DNA of 64,000 nt, from contig NZ_NRSD01000004.1 of assembly GCF_016583985.1 (NCBI RefSeq), positions 62,001 to 126,000 on the forward strand, given 5' to 3'. The first letter of the stretch is position 1, and the number at the start of each line of letters is the position of its first letter. The notes below the pieces were generated by a model. The model saw only the letters and a program-made list of their open reading frames with translations, was not told the origin of the DNA and searched no databases. The stretch comes from Thiocapsa imhoffii. GTDB taxonomy: Bacteria; Pseudomonadota; Gammaproteobacteria; Chromatiales; Chromatiaceae. Of this stretch, positions 37,200 to 45,355 are shown piece by piece. The position numbers and the translations under genes were made by a program.

Positions 37200-37984
37200 C
37201 AGCGCATCTCACGAGCATACACCCAGATCAAGGCCCCCAACTCGAGCGGGACCGCCTCCCCGTGCGGATTCATCATGGGTTCCTCGCCCTCGATCAAGGC
37301 TGCGAAGCCCCACCAGCCAGCTCGTGGCATCGCGTAGCTGAACACGCCCTGAGCGTCTGCTTTGACAACCTGCGTGCTGTAGGCAGCGAACGGCGGCGTC
37401 ACCGACCCATCGTTGCGCCACTCGACCTCCACCGTGGCGAACGGCACGGGCTCTCCCTCTTGCTTGACGATGCCGCGAAAGAGATTCCCGGCCCAGAGCC
37501 CATAGGGGCGCGTCAAGGGCTGGATCTCGACCGGCAATCCCAGGTCCGCGTCCCACTCATCGCCACCGCCATACCCATCAACCACCACCTTGGTGTAGTG
37601 CTGGATCATGACCCCTTCGGCCGGCTCCCAATAGGGGGCGGGCTCGACGTAGAAGAGATGATCTCCCGGCGCCTTGATCTGGTAGTCGAATTGGAAGGTC
37701 TGCTGACCATCAACCTCAACGGCTTCCAGGCTCGACAGGAGGCTGTCGCGGCCACCCGGCCCCAGGACGCCGACCGCTAGCGGCGGGTCCATCGACATGA
37801 GTGGTCCCGCATCCATCGGGTGCGTGAACCGCATCTCGAACCGGAGTTGCGCGCCCGTGTCACCGCTCACGATGTCCTGGGATGGAATCAATTCCTGGAA
37901 ATGCGCCGACGTTCCCCAGGCGCTGCCCAACAGCAGCATCAGTAAGAGGATCCGGTCGCGATCATGGGTTCGCGTCGTGGACAT
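37199..37984 (-). CDS. DUF4198-type periplasmic metal-uptake-associated protein, NikK-like
   Basis: 261 residues from ATG 37984, with AGGAGA upstream; the longer open frame to 38221 has no ribosome site. A signal peptide ([16 protein letters not shown]) precedes mature [10 protein letters not shown]. The pattern [25 protein letters not shown] closely parallels FAHPMDNGHVMDMGEPVEL of the paralogue at 15787. The C-terminal part has [20 protein letters not shown]. First gene of a two-gene operon with the NikL-like gene, behind a Fur-like box. Confidence 0.8.
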   Translation of the reverse strand: MSTTRTHDRDRILLLMLLLGSAWGTSAHFQELIPSQDIVSGDTGAQLRFEMRFTHPMDAGPLMSMDPPLAVGVLGPGGRDSLLSSLEAVEVDGQQTFQFDYQIKAPGDHLFYVEPAPYWEPAEGVMIQHYTKVVVDGYGGGDEWDADLGLPVEIQPLTRPYGLWAGNLFRGIVKQEGEPVPFATVEVEWRNDGSVTPPFAAYSTQVVKADAQGVFSYAMPRAGWWGFAALIEGEEPMMNPHGEAVPLELGALIWVYAREMR

Positions 37985-38236
37985 GAGCTTGGTCTCCTGA
38001 GGTGATGGCCGCGCACGCTGACGAGCCCGCCGCATTGCGGACAGCACAACGCTCCGCGACGGATGGGGATGGTGCCGCGCACGAGGCCGGGGTCGCGGGT
38101 GCCGCGCCTCAAGGCCACGCGGCGGTTTCGATCGGCGCTCGCCGCAAGTATGAAACATACTCAAAAAATAATACAAGCAGGAGGGGTCGTTGACCCGCCC
38201 TGAGGCTTGACAGGTGTGCATCTAGAATTTATTGTT

Positions 38237-38255
38237 AATGCGAATCGTTCTTATT
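38237..38255. promoter_or_regulatory. Fur-like box in the divergent region 37985-38343
   Basis: AATGCGAATCGTTCTTATT. The box lies 253 bp from the DUF4198 start and 89 bp from the small gene at 38344, so it more likely controls the plus-strand gene, or both. The remaining part of the interval shows nothing recognisable. Confidence 0.7.
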
Positions 38256-38343
38256 CAAGAAATGAACGGCACACCTGTCCCCTGCTCGACCCATACCCGA
38301 GATTGGTTTCGGTGCTCAGCCCACTCTCCCGAGGAACATGCCC

Positions 38344-38613
38344 ATGACGACCGACATCTCTTCACCCGAACACGAGACCCTACAACGTCTGCGACCAGAA
38401 GACCTCGAACACCATGTCGGGCAACTGATTCGCCGCTATGTCACCCACCGTTCCACCGAACTCGCCGAGCGCGTCGTCTTATCGATCGAGGCCCTTTACC
38501 AACATCCCGAACTCGCACCGGACGCCGAGCGCTTCTGCGCCTACCGCCGGCTCGCGCGGCATTGGCGGTGGCTTGCCCATCGCGCTCGAAACGCGCCGGT
38601 CATGCAAAGCTGA
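38344..38613 (+). CDS. small helical protein of unknown function, Fur-box linked
   Basis: 89 residues from ATG 38344 (GAGG 9 nt upstream; ATG 38338 is an alternative). Basic and helical (LEHHVGQLIRRYVTHRSTELAERVVLSIEALYQHPEL), ending with a Trp/Arg-rich stretch. No signal peptide. Not recognised beyond being a plausible conserved partner of the DUF2325 locus that follows 80 bp later. Confidence 0.6.
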   Translation: MTTDISSPEHETLQRLRPEDLEHHVGQLIRRYVTHRSTELAERVVLSIEALYQHPELAPDAERFCAYRRLARHWRWLAHRARNAPVMQS

Positions 38614-38693
38614 TGGGCCGTGTAACACCGCCTGCTGGTGTGGGACGCCCAATGACGGAAACGATTTAGATCCACTGAGATCAGGTGATCAGG

Positions 38694-39130
38694 ATGCAGC
38701 GACTCATCTTCGAACTCTCCGATACCGCCACCGAGTGCCGGGTCTATGATTACGAGACACAACGGTTGATCGCCAACCTCGATGGCGACACCTGGACGGG
38801 TCTATTCGGGACCCTCAACCCCAGCACGCCCAGCATTCAGCACCGTTGTTGTCATCATGATGGGCCGACTTCGATGCCATCCGTTCCGCTCGACGATCAG
38901 CCGCCCTCGCCGCCACCCGTGACGCATTCGCCAGCCTTGTCGTCCCCACGCCTGGCACCGCTGCAGCCGCGAGCCTCGCGTTCGCCTGGTTCGTCCAAAC
39001 CACTTACGACGGCTTCGTCGACACAATCCAACATGCCCCATCCATCCTCGCTCAATGCAGGCGCCGCGTGCGTGGGCGCCTCGCTCCTCCGGGATCGTGG
39101 ACGGCGCAAGCTGTGGGACATTCCACATAA
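38694..39130 (+). pseudogene. probable frameshifted small gene upstream of DUF2325
   Basis: The first 40 codons from ATG 38694 look coding (MQRLIFELSDTATECRVYDY). From about 38820 the same frame becomes Ser/Pro-rich, unlike a real protein. From 38864 another frame reads ADFDAIRSARRSAALAATRD, with LAFAWFVQTTYDGFVDTIQH further on, to TAA 39128. One missing G in the GGG at 38862-38864 would join the two. It could be a true inactivating frameshift, a sequencing error or two overlapping genes. Its 3' end overlaps the DUF2325 start by about 98 bp. Confidence 0.5.
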
Positions 39131-40334
39131 ATATCATTGCCCGATCATCGGCACCTGCCTCAGCGTCGAGGAATTGCGCCGACTCGCCGAGCGCCACGCG
39201 TATCCTCCCCATGCGAAGTTGAGTGATTTCGATCTTCACATCAGTTTCGTCGCCGCTGCCGAGACGAAGAACCCGCTCGCCATCGCCACCCACAAGGCGC
39301 TCGAAAAACGCTACGCGTCCTGCATTCGACGCTTTTCCCGCGCGCGCGACCCGGCCGGCCTCATGCCACTCTGGGAGGAGGCGCTCGCCACGGGCGAGGC
39401 ACCTGCGGCGCTGTGGGCACTCATGACCCATCCGCGGGCGAATTTGGTGGTCCTCACCCGAGCCTACGAGGACATCCACATGCTGTCGCATCAAATCGGC
39501 GCTGGACAACGGGCCGATCTAAAGCGATTGACCGAGACTCGGGGTCGACTTGAGCGTCTCCAGGCGGATTTCGACGACCTGTTCGAGCGCACGCAACGGC
39601 GCACCGAGGAACGTGAGGCCCACATTCGTAACCTCGAGCACGCCTTAGGCGAACGCGAACGAGACTGCGCGGACTTGCGCGTGCGCGAAACCAGATTGCG
39701 GGATGCGCTCGAACAAGGACAAACGCAGCGGTTGCAGGCACGGATCGAGGCACTGGACACCGACCTCAAGCGTTTACGCGGCGAACTCGAACGCACCCGC
39801 GCAGAGCGTGACGCCTTACAGGTGCAGTGCACCGAGACCCGCGATGAGGCGAACGCGGCAGTGGCCTTGCACCAAACAGCAGAGGCTGAGCGCCGTGCCC
39901 TTGAGCGCATGCTGGAAACCCTGCTTGCCGAGGATCAATGTCCGGGCTGTCCGGCATCTGGCTGCAGGCACGACCAGGACCTCGGCGGTCGCCGGGTGCT
40001 CTGCGTCGGGGGCCGTCAGCAATTGGTCGAGCAATATCGCGCGATGGTGGCGAGCTGCAATGGCCGCTTCGAGCATCACGACGGCGGCCTTGAGGACAAT
40101 CAACGCCGACTCGAGACCATGCTCGCGGCCGCGGACATCGTTGTCTGCGCCACGGACTACGTCAGTCATGGCGCCTACCACCGCACCAAGCGCTTCTGCA
40201 AGCGGCACGACAAACCCCATCTGCTGCTGGGGCGTTCAGGCCTCTCGGCCTTCGCGCACGCGCTCTCACGGATCAGCGCAAGCACCCCAACCAACCAAGC
40301 GCGTACGCTCGATGGCCCCCCACTGGATTCATGA
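39033..40334 (+). CDS. DUF2325 domain-containing protein
   Basis: 433 residues if started at ATG 39033 (MPHPSSLNAGAACVGASLL); the same frame is open back to 38694, but that part looks non-coding. The N-terminal domain has KLWDIPHKYHCPIIGTCLS and FDLHISFVAAAETKN. A long coiled coil (about residues 150-300) comes next, then CPGCPASGC and the C-terminal DUF2325 domain GRRVLCVGGRQQLVEQYRAM, GALEDN-like GGLEDNQ and DIVVCATDYVSHGAY. DUF2325 proteins occur near iron and oxygen-stress genes; no reaction is known to me. Confidence 0.8.
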   Translation: MPHPSSLNAGAACVGASLLRDRGRRKLWDIPHKYHCPIIGTCLSVEELRRLAERHAYPPHAKLSDFDLHISFVAAAETKNPLAIATHKALEKRYASCIRRFSRARDPAGLMPLWEEALATGEAPAALWALMTHPRANLVVLTRAYEDIHMLSHQIGAGQRADLKRLTETRGRLERLQADFDDLFERTQRRTEEREAHIRNLEHALGERERDCADLRVRETRLRDALEQGQTQRLQARIEALDTDLKRLRGELERTRAERDALQVQCTETRDEANAAVALHQTAEAERRALERMLETLLAEDQCPGCPASGCRHDQDLGGRRVLCVGGRQQLVEQYRAMVASCNGRFEHHDGGLEDNQRRLETMLAAADIVVCATDYVSHGAYHRTKRFCKRHDKPHLLLGRSGLSAFAHALSRISASTPTNQARTLDGPPLDS

Positions 40335-40386
40335 GCGACGCCGTTTGACCTTCCCGTTCCGTTCGCCGCCATGATGATTTATCCTG

Positions 40387-40402
40387 CCAAGCTTAAGCTT
40401 GG
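40387..40402. promoter_or_regulatory. 16-bp perfect palindrome upstream of the PII-like gene
   Basis: CCAAGCTT/AAGCTTGG, centred about 35 bp upstream of ATG 40430 and 60 bp after the DUF2325 stop. Position suits an operator of the PII-like/CBS cluster; no regulator is identified. Confidence 0.45.
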
Positions 40403-40429
40403 TGGGAACTGAACACGGGGGCACCGCGA

Positions 40430-40777
40430 ATGAAATTTTCGGTCCTAGTCGCGATCCTCGCTGAAGAACTCGAGGAACCAGCCATCGACGCAGCCAAACA
40501 GGCCGGTGCGGGCGGTGTGACCATCCTCGGCGCGCGTGGGATCGGGGCGGAGGAGAAGAAGACCTTCTTCGGTCTGACGTATGAAGGGAGCCAGTCAGTC
40601 CTCATTTTCGTCCTGGAGCGCAAGCTCTCGCTGAGTGTGATGAAGACGATGTGCGAGCGGCTCGACCTCAAATCCCATACCAAAGGCGTCATCTTCACCG
40701 TGCCCCTTGAGCATATCGCCGGCATCGATATCGAACAATTGACCCGCTTCGAAGAACGCATCCGGGACGATCTTTAA
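40430..40777 (+). CDS. PII-like small signalling protein
   Basis: 115 residues. Ferredoxin-like PII fold pattern: FSVLVAILAEELEEPAIDAAKQAGAGGVTILGARG, a T-loop-like stretch with GAEEKKTFFGLTYEGSQ, then VLIFVLERK and GVIFTVPLEHIAGI. The classic uridylylated Tyr and B-loop motifs of GlnB/GlnK are not seen, so it is a PII-like protein of unknown ligand. It heads a compact group with a 33-aa frame and a CBS protein. Confidence 0.75.
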   Translation: MKFSVLVAILAEELEEPAIDAAKQAGAGGVTILGARGIGAEEKKTFFGLTYEGSQSVLIFVLERKLSLSVMKTMCERLDLKSHTKGVIFTVPLEHIAGIDIEQLTRFEERIRDDL

Positions 40778-40794
40778 TGACACAGGGAGACGCT

Positions 40795-40896
40795 ATGACC
40801 TGGTCTAAGGCAACGGCATCCCGCGTCGTCACCCCAGACCAGACTCTGCGCATTCGCCCCCAGCCCAGCACGGATCTGGAGTGCACACAGATATGA
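40795..40896 (+). CDS. 33-residue ORF coupled to the CBS gene
   Basis: ATG 40795 follows AGGGAG by 5 nt. 33 codons (MTWSKATASRVVTPDQTLRI start) end with a TGA whose overlap with the next ATG forms ATGA, classic translational coupling. It begins 17 bp after the PII-like gene. No membrane segment or motif. It may be a real small protein or a leader that sets CBS translation. Confidence 0.5.
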   Translation: MTWSKATASRVVTPDQTLRIRPQPSTDLECTQI

Positions 40897-41297
40897 GCAC
40901 CATCAAATCGACACTTGTTAGGGACATCATGGTCCGAGAGGTGGTGACCATCTCGGCGTTGGAAACCATTCGTGAGGCCATGCGCAAGATGCGCCGCCAT
41001 GGCGTCAAATCGCTGGTTGTGGAGAAGGCCCACCCACACGATGCCTATGGCATTATCACCTACACCACGATCCTCCGCACCATCGTCGCGGAAGAGGGGG
41101 ATATCGATCTGGTGAATGTCTATGACGTTGCCGCCAAGCCCGTGATCACGGTCCCAGCCGATCTCGAGATCAAATATCTCGCTCGTCTCATGGTCAGTCA
41201 GGGTCTGAGGCGCATCGTCGTGCTGCGCAATAATGAACTGGAAGGGATCGTGACCATCAACGATCTGGTGGGCTCGATCTTGGAGATGGCAGACTGA
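40893..41297 (+). CDS. CBS-domain-pair protein
   Basis: 134 residues from ATG 40893. Two CBS modules: VRDIMVREVVTISALETIREAMRKM...GVKSLVVE and VYDVAAKPVITVPADLEIKYLARLM...RRIVVLRNNELEGIVTINDLVG. CBS pairs bind adenosyl nucleotides and sense energy state. With the PII-like protein it suggests a small nucleotide-sensing unit; the target is not visible here. Confidence 0.88.
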   Translation: MSTIKSTLVRDIMVREVVTISALETIREAMRKMRRHGVKSLVVEKAHPHDAYGIITYTTILRTIVAEEGDIDLVNVYDVAAKPVITVPADLEIKYLARLMVSQGLRRIVVLRNNELEGIVTINDLVGSILEMAD

Positions 41298-41307
41298 TCC
41301 GCCCGGG

Positions 41308-41326
41308 AGTTCCACTACAGGGAACT
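41308..41326 (+). terminator. weak stem-loop after the CBS gene
   Basis: AGTTCC-ACTACAG-GGAACT, 10 bp after the stop. It is the only structure of note in the convergent 339-bp interval 41298-41636. Confidence 0.35.
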
Positions 41327-41636
41327 TGGGGACCATCGCACCCGTCCAGTGAGCACCTCTGTTTGCCTCCGACTGCGGGGAGACACCTGAAACCACTGCT
41401 GTTTGCGCCAGACAACCCTGGCATCCCGGACGCTGCTTGCTGGGTGGCAATCCGCTAACCTTCTCCGCGCGTGGGCATCAACGCCCGTGCGGTGGCCGCT
41501 CGTGGCCTCTCAGCCAGGAGAGGCGTTCGCCTCTGCCCTGGCACAGGCCTCGCTCGCATTCCGGATGCCATCCAAGCACTCAGCGTACGGATGGGCCGTG
41601 ACTCAAACACCCAACGCGCGCTAACGCCCGGCACCC

Positions 41637-43064
41637 TCAGGGCATGTGATCGAGACCGATCTTGGTCCCGGGTTTCGTACTGGCGTCGCCGGGGCGGAGC
41701 GCAAGCGGCAGGATGACGACCAAGGTCGCGATCAGCATTAGGATCTCCAGGCCATAAACAACGTCGTATCCCAAAGCCGGCCAGACGTTTTCACCAAACA
41801 CCCCGGCATTCGCCATCCGCATGACGCTGTCGCGAATGATACCGCCCGCCGCGAACGCGAGCCCCATCGCCGTAGCCTGGACAGCGCCCCAGGCACCCAG
41901 GGCAAGACCGCTGAAGCCGCCCTGCGCGAGCGCCATCGCGGCCGTCAAGGTGGCGACGAGGAAGAGACCGCCACCGAAGCCGATCAACCCCGCACCGAGC
42001 CGGTAGAGTCCGGGCGAATCGAGCGGCGCTGAGAGGATGACCGCGGCGAAGGCCAGGATCCCGACCAAGGCACCGAGCGCGGCGACCCGGTAAGGTTCAC
42101 CGCCACGGCCCAGCACCCGAGCGGCCAGCATGAAGGCAAGCAACGAGCCGGCCGCCCATATGGCGTTGAGTGCCGTCGTCTGCGAGACACTGAGCCCAAG
42201 GATCTGACCGCCATAGGGCTCCAATAAGATATCTTGCATGGTGAAGGCAGCCGTCCCGAGAGCGACCACGACGAGCAACCGGCTCGCCCGGCCACCGCGG
42301 GTAAAATTGCGCCAGGTTTCCCAGAAGGGTGGCCGCGCAACCGGATTGGCCGCGCGCTGCGGATCGACCGACTCTTGTTTCCAGAGGGCGATCACATTCA
42401 GGATGATGGTCGCGACCGCAACCCCCTGGATGACCCGAATCAGCAATTCATTTGTGAAGTTGGTCAACAGGAAGCCGAACAGCAGGGAACTCAACCCCCA
42501 GGCTGCGAGCAGCGTCACATACAATAGGGCGACCACGCGTGGGCGCTTTTCGGGCGGGCAGAGATCGGTTGCCAAGGCGAGTCCAGCGGTCTGCGTGGTA
42601 TGCAAACCGGCCCCCACCAGCAAAAAGGCGAGCGCAGCGCCGGCCTGCCCGATGACATTGAACTGATTGTTGACGTCGGCCAAGAGCAGCAGGGCAAAGG
42701 GCATCATCGCGAAGCCGCCGAACTGCAACATGCTGCCAAGCCAAATATAGGGAATGCGGCGCAGACCGAAGGCCGAGTGATGATAGTCGGAACGATGCCC
42801 GATCAGCGCCCGCAATGGGGCAAACACGAGTGGCAGGGCCAGCATCAGACCAACGAGTGAGGCCGGCACCGAGAGCTCGACCACCATGACCCGATTGAGC
42901 GTGCCCTGCAAGAGGACCATCGCCATCCCGACGGACACTTGGAACAGCGACAGTCGCAAGATCCGTCGCAACGGAAAATCGGCTGTCGCGACATCGGAGA
43001 ACGGCAGGATCCGTGGCAAGAACTCTCGCCAGGCCCGTGCCAGGGCTTCGTCGTTACGACTCAT
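41637..43064 (-). CDS. pucC: PucC/LhaA-family light-harvesting assembly protein
   Basis: 475 residues from ATG 43064; a longer frame to 43157 has a soluble leader unlike the family. About twelve membrane helices in MFS order; LRRILRLSLFQVSVGMAMVLLQGTLNRVMVVEL and GHRSDYHHSAFGLRRIPYIW are hallmarks of the PucC/BCH2 group, which aids insertion of bacteriochlorophyll antenna proteins. It lies 556 bp downstream of the LH2 genes on the same strand, which supports the pucC name over lhaA. Confidence 0.93.
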   Translation of the reverse strand: MSRNDEALARAWREFLPRILPFSDVATADFPLRRILRLSLFQVSVGMAMVLLQGTLNRVMVVELSVPASLVGLMLALPLVFAPLRALIGHRSDYHHSAFGLRRIPYIWLGSMLQFGGFAMMPFALLLLADVNNQFNVIGQAGAALAFLLVGAGLHTTQTAGLALATDLCPPEKRPRVVALLYVTLLAAWGLSSLLFGFLLTNFTNELLIRVIQGVAVATIILNVIALWKQESVDPQRAANPVARPPFWETWRNFTRGGRASRLLVVVALGTAAFTMQDILLEPYGGQILGLSVSQTTALNAIWAAGSLLAFMLAARVLGRGGEPYRVAALGALVGILAFAAVILSAPLDSPGLYRLGAGLIGFGGGLFLVATLTAAMALAQGGFSGLALGAWGAVQATAMGLAFAAGGIIRDSVMRMANAGVFGENVWPALGYDVVYGLEILMLIATLVVILPLALRPGDASTKPGTKIGLDHMP

Positions 43065-43494
43065 ACCGCAATACACTCCACAAGTGTGAGGGCTCGCCAA
43101 GAGGGTAAGCTGATGGGTTGTGCGGCGATTATCGCACTCAAGGCTGGCTTCTTCCACCGTGCCCCTCGCATCGGCCTTCGCCTGCCCGATCGGGCAGGCC
43201 GCATCCGTCGCCTCGTGCGTCTTTGACTGTTTCCCCGAATCAGACGAAACGCGCCAAGCGCATCATGAGTGCGATCCCTGTCCAGGCGTCAAAACGGGTG
43301 GAATGGGTCAACACCTGGTCGTCGCGCGGATGTGTCGGTCACCGCGAGATGAGAACACTGGAGGGGGTGGTGGTGCGGTGTGGGGTCTGGAGTCACTGAT
43401 CCAGTGCGTCAGCATGGGTGCGACACGACCCCGGTGGCTTGCACGCTCGCGGCGATGGAGGGCGGGCGTGGGCGCGCGGATGCGCACACGAACT

Positions 43495-43535
43495 CGGCGG
43501 ATGGATGTGGAACCCTCCCCACATCACATCCGCCG
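43495..43535 (-). terminator. large hairpin downstream of the LH2 block
   Basis: CGGCGGATGGATGTGG pairs with CCACATCACATCCGCCG across an 8-base loop, with one bulge. It stands about 85 bp after the last alpha stop and is repeated at 45230-45270 in the other block. A transcript terminator or a 3' stabilising structure for the abundant puc mRNA. Confidence 0.55.
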
Positions 43536-43620
43536 GCGACGATGGGCGCGCTTCGCAGGCGCTCGACCACCGTGGTCAGGGCCGCCTCACTCAGACAGAC
43601 GACCCGTCAGGTTCCGCGGA

Positions 43621-43779
43621 TCAAGCCCAACCAAAGCCCATCTGGAACACGACCGCATGCAGCACCAACGCAATGATCAGCACAGCAAACAGAATCGGCA
43701 TCAACCAGACCGCTGGATTCAGAACCAACCAGACCTTCCAATCGTCTTCCGGATTTTTCGGTTTTGCGATTTCGCTCAT
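43621..43779 (-). CDS. pucA: LH2 alpha subunit, short type (block 1)
   Basis: 52 residues starting MSEIAKPKNPEDDWKVWLVL. One membrane helix with the bacteriochlorophyll-ligating His41 (IIALVLHAVVF). NPEDD resembles the N-terminal Asp region that binds B800 in Rhodospirillum molischianum-type LH2. The C-terminus stops at GFGWA, just after the Trp expected to hydrogen-bond B850, so almost no tail remains. It follows its beta gene by 27 bp. Confidence 0.92.
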   Translation of the reverse strand: MSEIAKPKNPEDDWKVWLVLNPAVWLMPILFAVLIIALVLHAVVFQMGFGWA

Positions 43780-43806
43780 GATCTTGTTCTCGTCGAGGTC
43801 AGAAAA

Positions 43807-43947
43807 TTAGAACCAAGGATTGGCAGCAATAACGAACAGGTGCACCAGCGCCGCGATCCCAACAAATGCGGTGTAGGTGATCTTAAACTGCTCGTGGAAC
43901 TCCTTCGCTTGTTGTTCAGTCAGACCCGACAATGATTGCTCGGCCAT
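43807..43947 (-). CDS. pucB: LH2 beta subunit (block 1, second pair)
   Basis: 46 residues. LSGLTEQQAKEFHEQF then IAALVHLFVIAANPWF: the helix His binds B850 bacteriochlorophyll and the NPWF end is typical. It differs from the first beta mainly by lacking one Ala near the N-terminus. Second beta-alpha pair of the block, 76 bp after the first alpha gene. Confidence 0.93.
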   Translation of the reverse strand: MAEQSLSGLTEQQAKEFHEQFKITYTAFVGIAALVHLFVIAANPWF

Positions 43948-44023
43948 CGATTTCACTCCCGTAAACTTGTTTCAATTGTGTGCCGCTAGATCAAACTCGC
44001 GGCCCAGTCACGCAACGCAATCC

Positions 44024-44218
44024 TTATTGCGCCGGCGCTTCAACCACGGCCGCCGCCGGTGGCGTCCACGCATTGCCAGGCAGCGAGAACGCATACACAT
44101 GCACCGCCAACGCAATGACCAGCACCGCCGCCAGAATCGGAACCAACCAGGTCGCCGGATTCAGCACCAACCAAATGCGATAGTCCTGCTCAAGAGGTTT
44201 GTAATCAAAAACGTTCAT
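44024..44218 (-). CDS. pucA: LH2 alpha subunit, long type (block 1)
   Basis: 64 residues, MNVFDYKPLEQDYRIWLVLN start. Asp12 before YRIW fits the B800-binding position; His40 (LAVHVYAF) is the B850 ligand and Trp51 the expected hydrogen-bond donor. A Pro/Ala-rich tail of 13 residues follows. GGAG lies 7-10 bases before ATG. Twelve bp after the first beta gene. Confidence 0.93.
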   Translation of the reverse strand: MNVFDYKPLEQDYRIWLVLNPATWLVPILAAVLVIALAVHVYAFSLPGNAWTPPAAAVVEAPAQ

Positions 44219-44230
44219 GGATATCTCCTC

Positions 44231-44374
44231 TTAGAACCAGGGGTTGGCCGCGATGACAAAAAGGTGAACCAGCGCCGCGATCCCAACGAACGCGGTGTAG
44301 GTAATCTTGAACTGCTCGTGAAATTCCTTCGCCTGCTGCTCGGTGAGACCCGAAAGGCTTGCTTGCTCAGCCAT
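44231..44374 (-). CDS. pucB: LH2 beta subunit (block 1, first pair)
   Basis: 47 residues, MAEQASLSGLTEQQAKEFHE start; His37 in ALVHLFVIAANPWF ligates B850. First gene of the four-gene block. Its start codon is the exact edge of the duplicated segment; upstream lies a promoter region with two PpsR/CrtJ-type boxes. Confidence 0.94.
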   Translation of the reverse strand: MAEQASLSGLTEQQAKEFHEQFKITYTAFVGIAALVHLFVIAANPWF

Positions 44375-44516
44375 CTGTTTTGAACTCCGTATTGAGGATT
44401 GCAGAATACCGCCACTTCCACGAAGCGGCTGGCGACGCTCTAACCATCCCTGTCGATCACTTCGTGCGCCCGAAGGCACCAGACTCGAAACCTTGAATTC
44501 CACCCCAGTGCTTGTG

Positions 44517-44534
44517 TGTCATCTTAGCTTTACA
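44517..44534 (-). promoter_or_regulatory. PpsR/CrtJ-type palindrome TGT-N12-ACA (block 1, proximal)
   Basis: TGT CATCTTAGCTTT ACA, exactly the TGT-N12-ACA form bound by the photosynthesis repressor PpsR/CrtJ. 143 bp upstream of the beta start; 8 bp from the next box. Confidence 0.75.
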
Positions 44535-44542
44535 TTTTCGAT

Positions 44543-44560
44543 TGTCAAGTACATTTGACA
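44543..44560 (-). promoter_or_regulatory. PpsR/CrtJ-type palindrome TGT-N12-ACA (block 1, distal)
   Basis: TGT CAAGTACATTTG ACA; the arms extend to TGTCAA/TTTGACA. Tandem spacing of 8 bp to the proximal box matches the paired arrangement known for cooperative CrtJ binding. Confidence 0.78.
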
Positions 44561-44845
44561 GATCGGATCCTGCTTATTCGTTGCACCCCGATTTGTCACC
44601 CTGACAGCGCGGGCGTCACGCCCGTCTCAAGTGCCCTGCGGCCCCTGCCATCCGGCCCGCCCAACCTTTGGATCAACCGTCTGACGCAGCACTACAGGCG
44701 ACCAGCCGATGGGTTTCGGACTGCAGGGCTACGGGAGTGCCGAGGGGAAGCGGATGGTCCGACCGTCCAGTTGACGTGAATGAATCGCAATTCGACCGAT
44801 CGGCGCGGGATCTCAACCTGGCTGTTGTTGAACAGCAGGCTGCTT

Positions 44846-44932
44846 CAGCCGTTTCAGCCGTTTCAGCCGTTTCAGCCGTTTCAGCCGTTTCAGCCGTTTC
44901 AGCCGTTTCAGCCGTTTCAGCCGTTTCAGCCG
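44846..44932. repeat. ten-copy 9-bp microsatellite (TTTCAGCCG)
   Basis: Ten CAGCCG cores spaced exactly 9 bp apart within the unique spacer between the two LH2 blocks (44561-45084). Reading frames through it give Ser-Ala-Val or Gln-Pro-Phe repeats, but no convincing gene encloses it. Nothing else in the spacer is recognised. Confidence 0.85.
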
Positions 44933-45229
44933 TCGTGGACGGGCCCTCAAGATCTTCAGCGGGCGCGGCATCCTTTTGGGTGCGCGGAGGATCAGGTTTG
45001 CGTGTCGATTCGCGTGACCTCAAGTCCAGCATCCCCCGCATCAGCAGCCGGAGCGGCGACGCCTTAAGAGGAACAGAACCTGGGTGAGAACACTGGAGGG
45101 GATGGTGGTGCGGTGTGGGGCCTGGAATCACTGATCCGGTGCGTCAGCATGGGTGCGACACGACCCCGGCGGCTTGCACGCTCGTGGCGATTGAAGGCGG
45201 GCGTGGGCGCGCGGATGCGCGCACGAACT

Positions 45230-45270
45230 CGGCGGATGGATGTGGAACCCTCTCCACATCACATCCGCCG
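45230..45270 (-). terminator. large hairpin downstream of LH2 block 2
   Basis: Same stem as at 43495-43535, retained with a single loop change. Its conservation in both copies supports a role at the mRNA 3' end. Confidence 0.55.
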
Positions 45271-45355
45271 GCGACGATGGGCGCGCTTCGCAGGCGCTCG
45301 ACCACCGTGGTCAGGGCCGCCTCACTCAGACAGACGACCCGTCAGGTTCCGCGGA

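Larger units (their letters stand above)
43350..44375 (-). repeat. LH2 block, downstream copy of a tandem duplication
   Basis: About 1.03 kb repeated at 45085-46110 with a constant offset of 1735 bp. It contains two beta-alpha LH2 pairs plus about 270 bp downstream. Similarity begins at TGAGAACACTGGAGGG and ends exactly at the start codon of the first beta gene. Coding parts differ by only a few synonymous bases, while the downstream flank has more changes. The stretch 43065-43349 before it holds nothing recognised. Confidence 0.9.

Noticed and set aside
37199..38221. Longer start for the DUF4198 gene at 38221
   Set aside because: The extension has no ribosome site, has a non-secretory Arg/Pro-rich composition and would place the signal peptide about 80 residues into the protein.
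43120..43935. Long plus-strand frames over the LH2 genes
   Set aside because: They are antisense shadows of the LH2 genes and downstream hairpin; the minus-strand products are clear LH2 subunits.
44673..45131. Open frames through the 9-bp repeats (Ser-Ala-Val, Gln-Pro-Phe or Ala-Glu-Thr repeats)
   Set aside because: All three frames are open only because a 9-bp repeat has no stops; flanking residues look non-coding and no ribosome site is seen.
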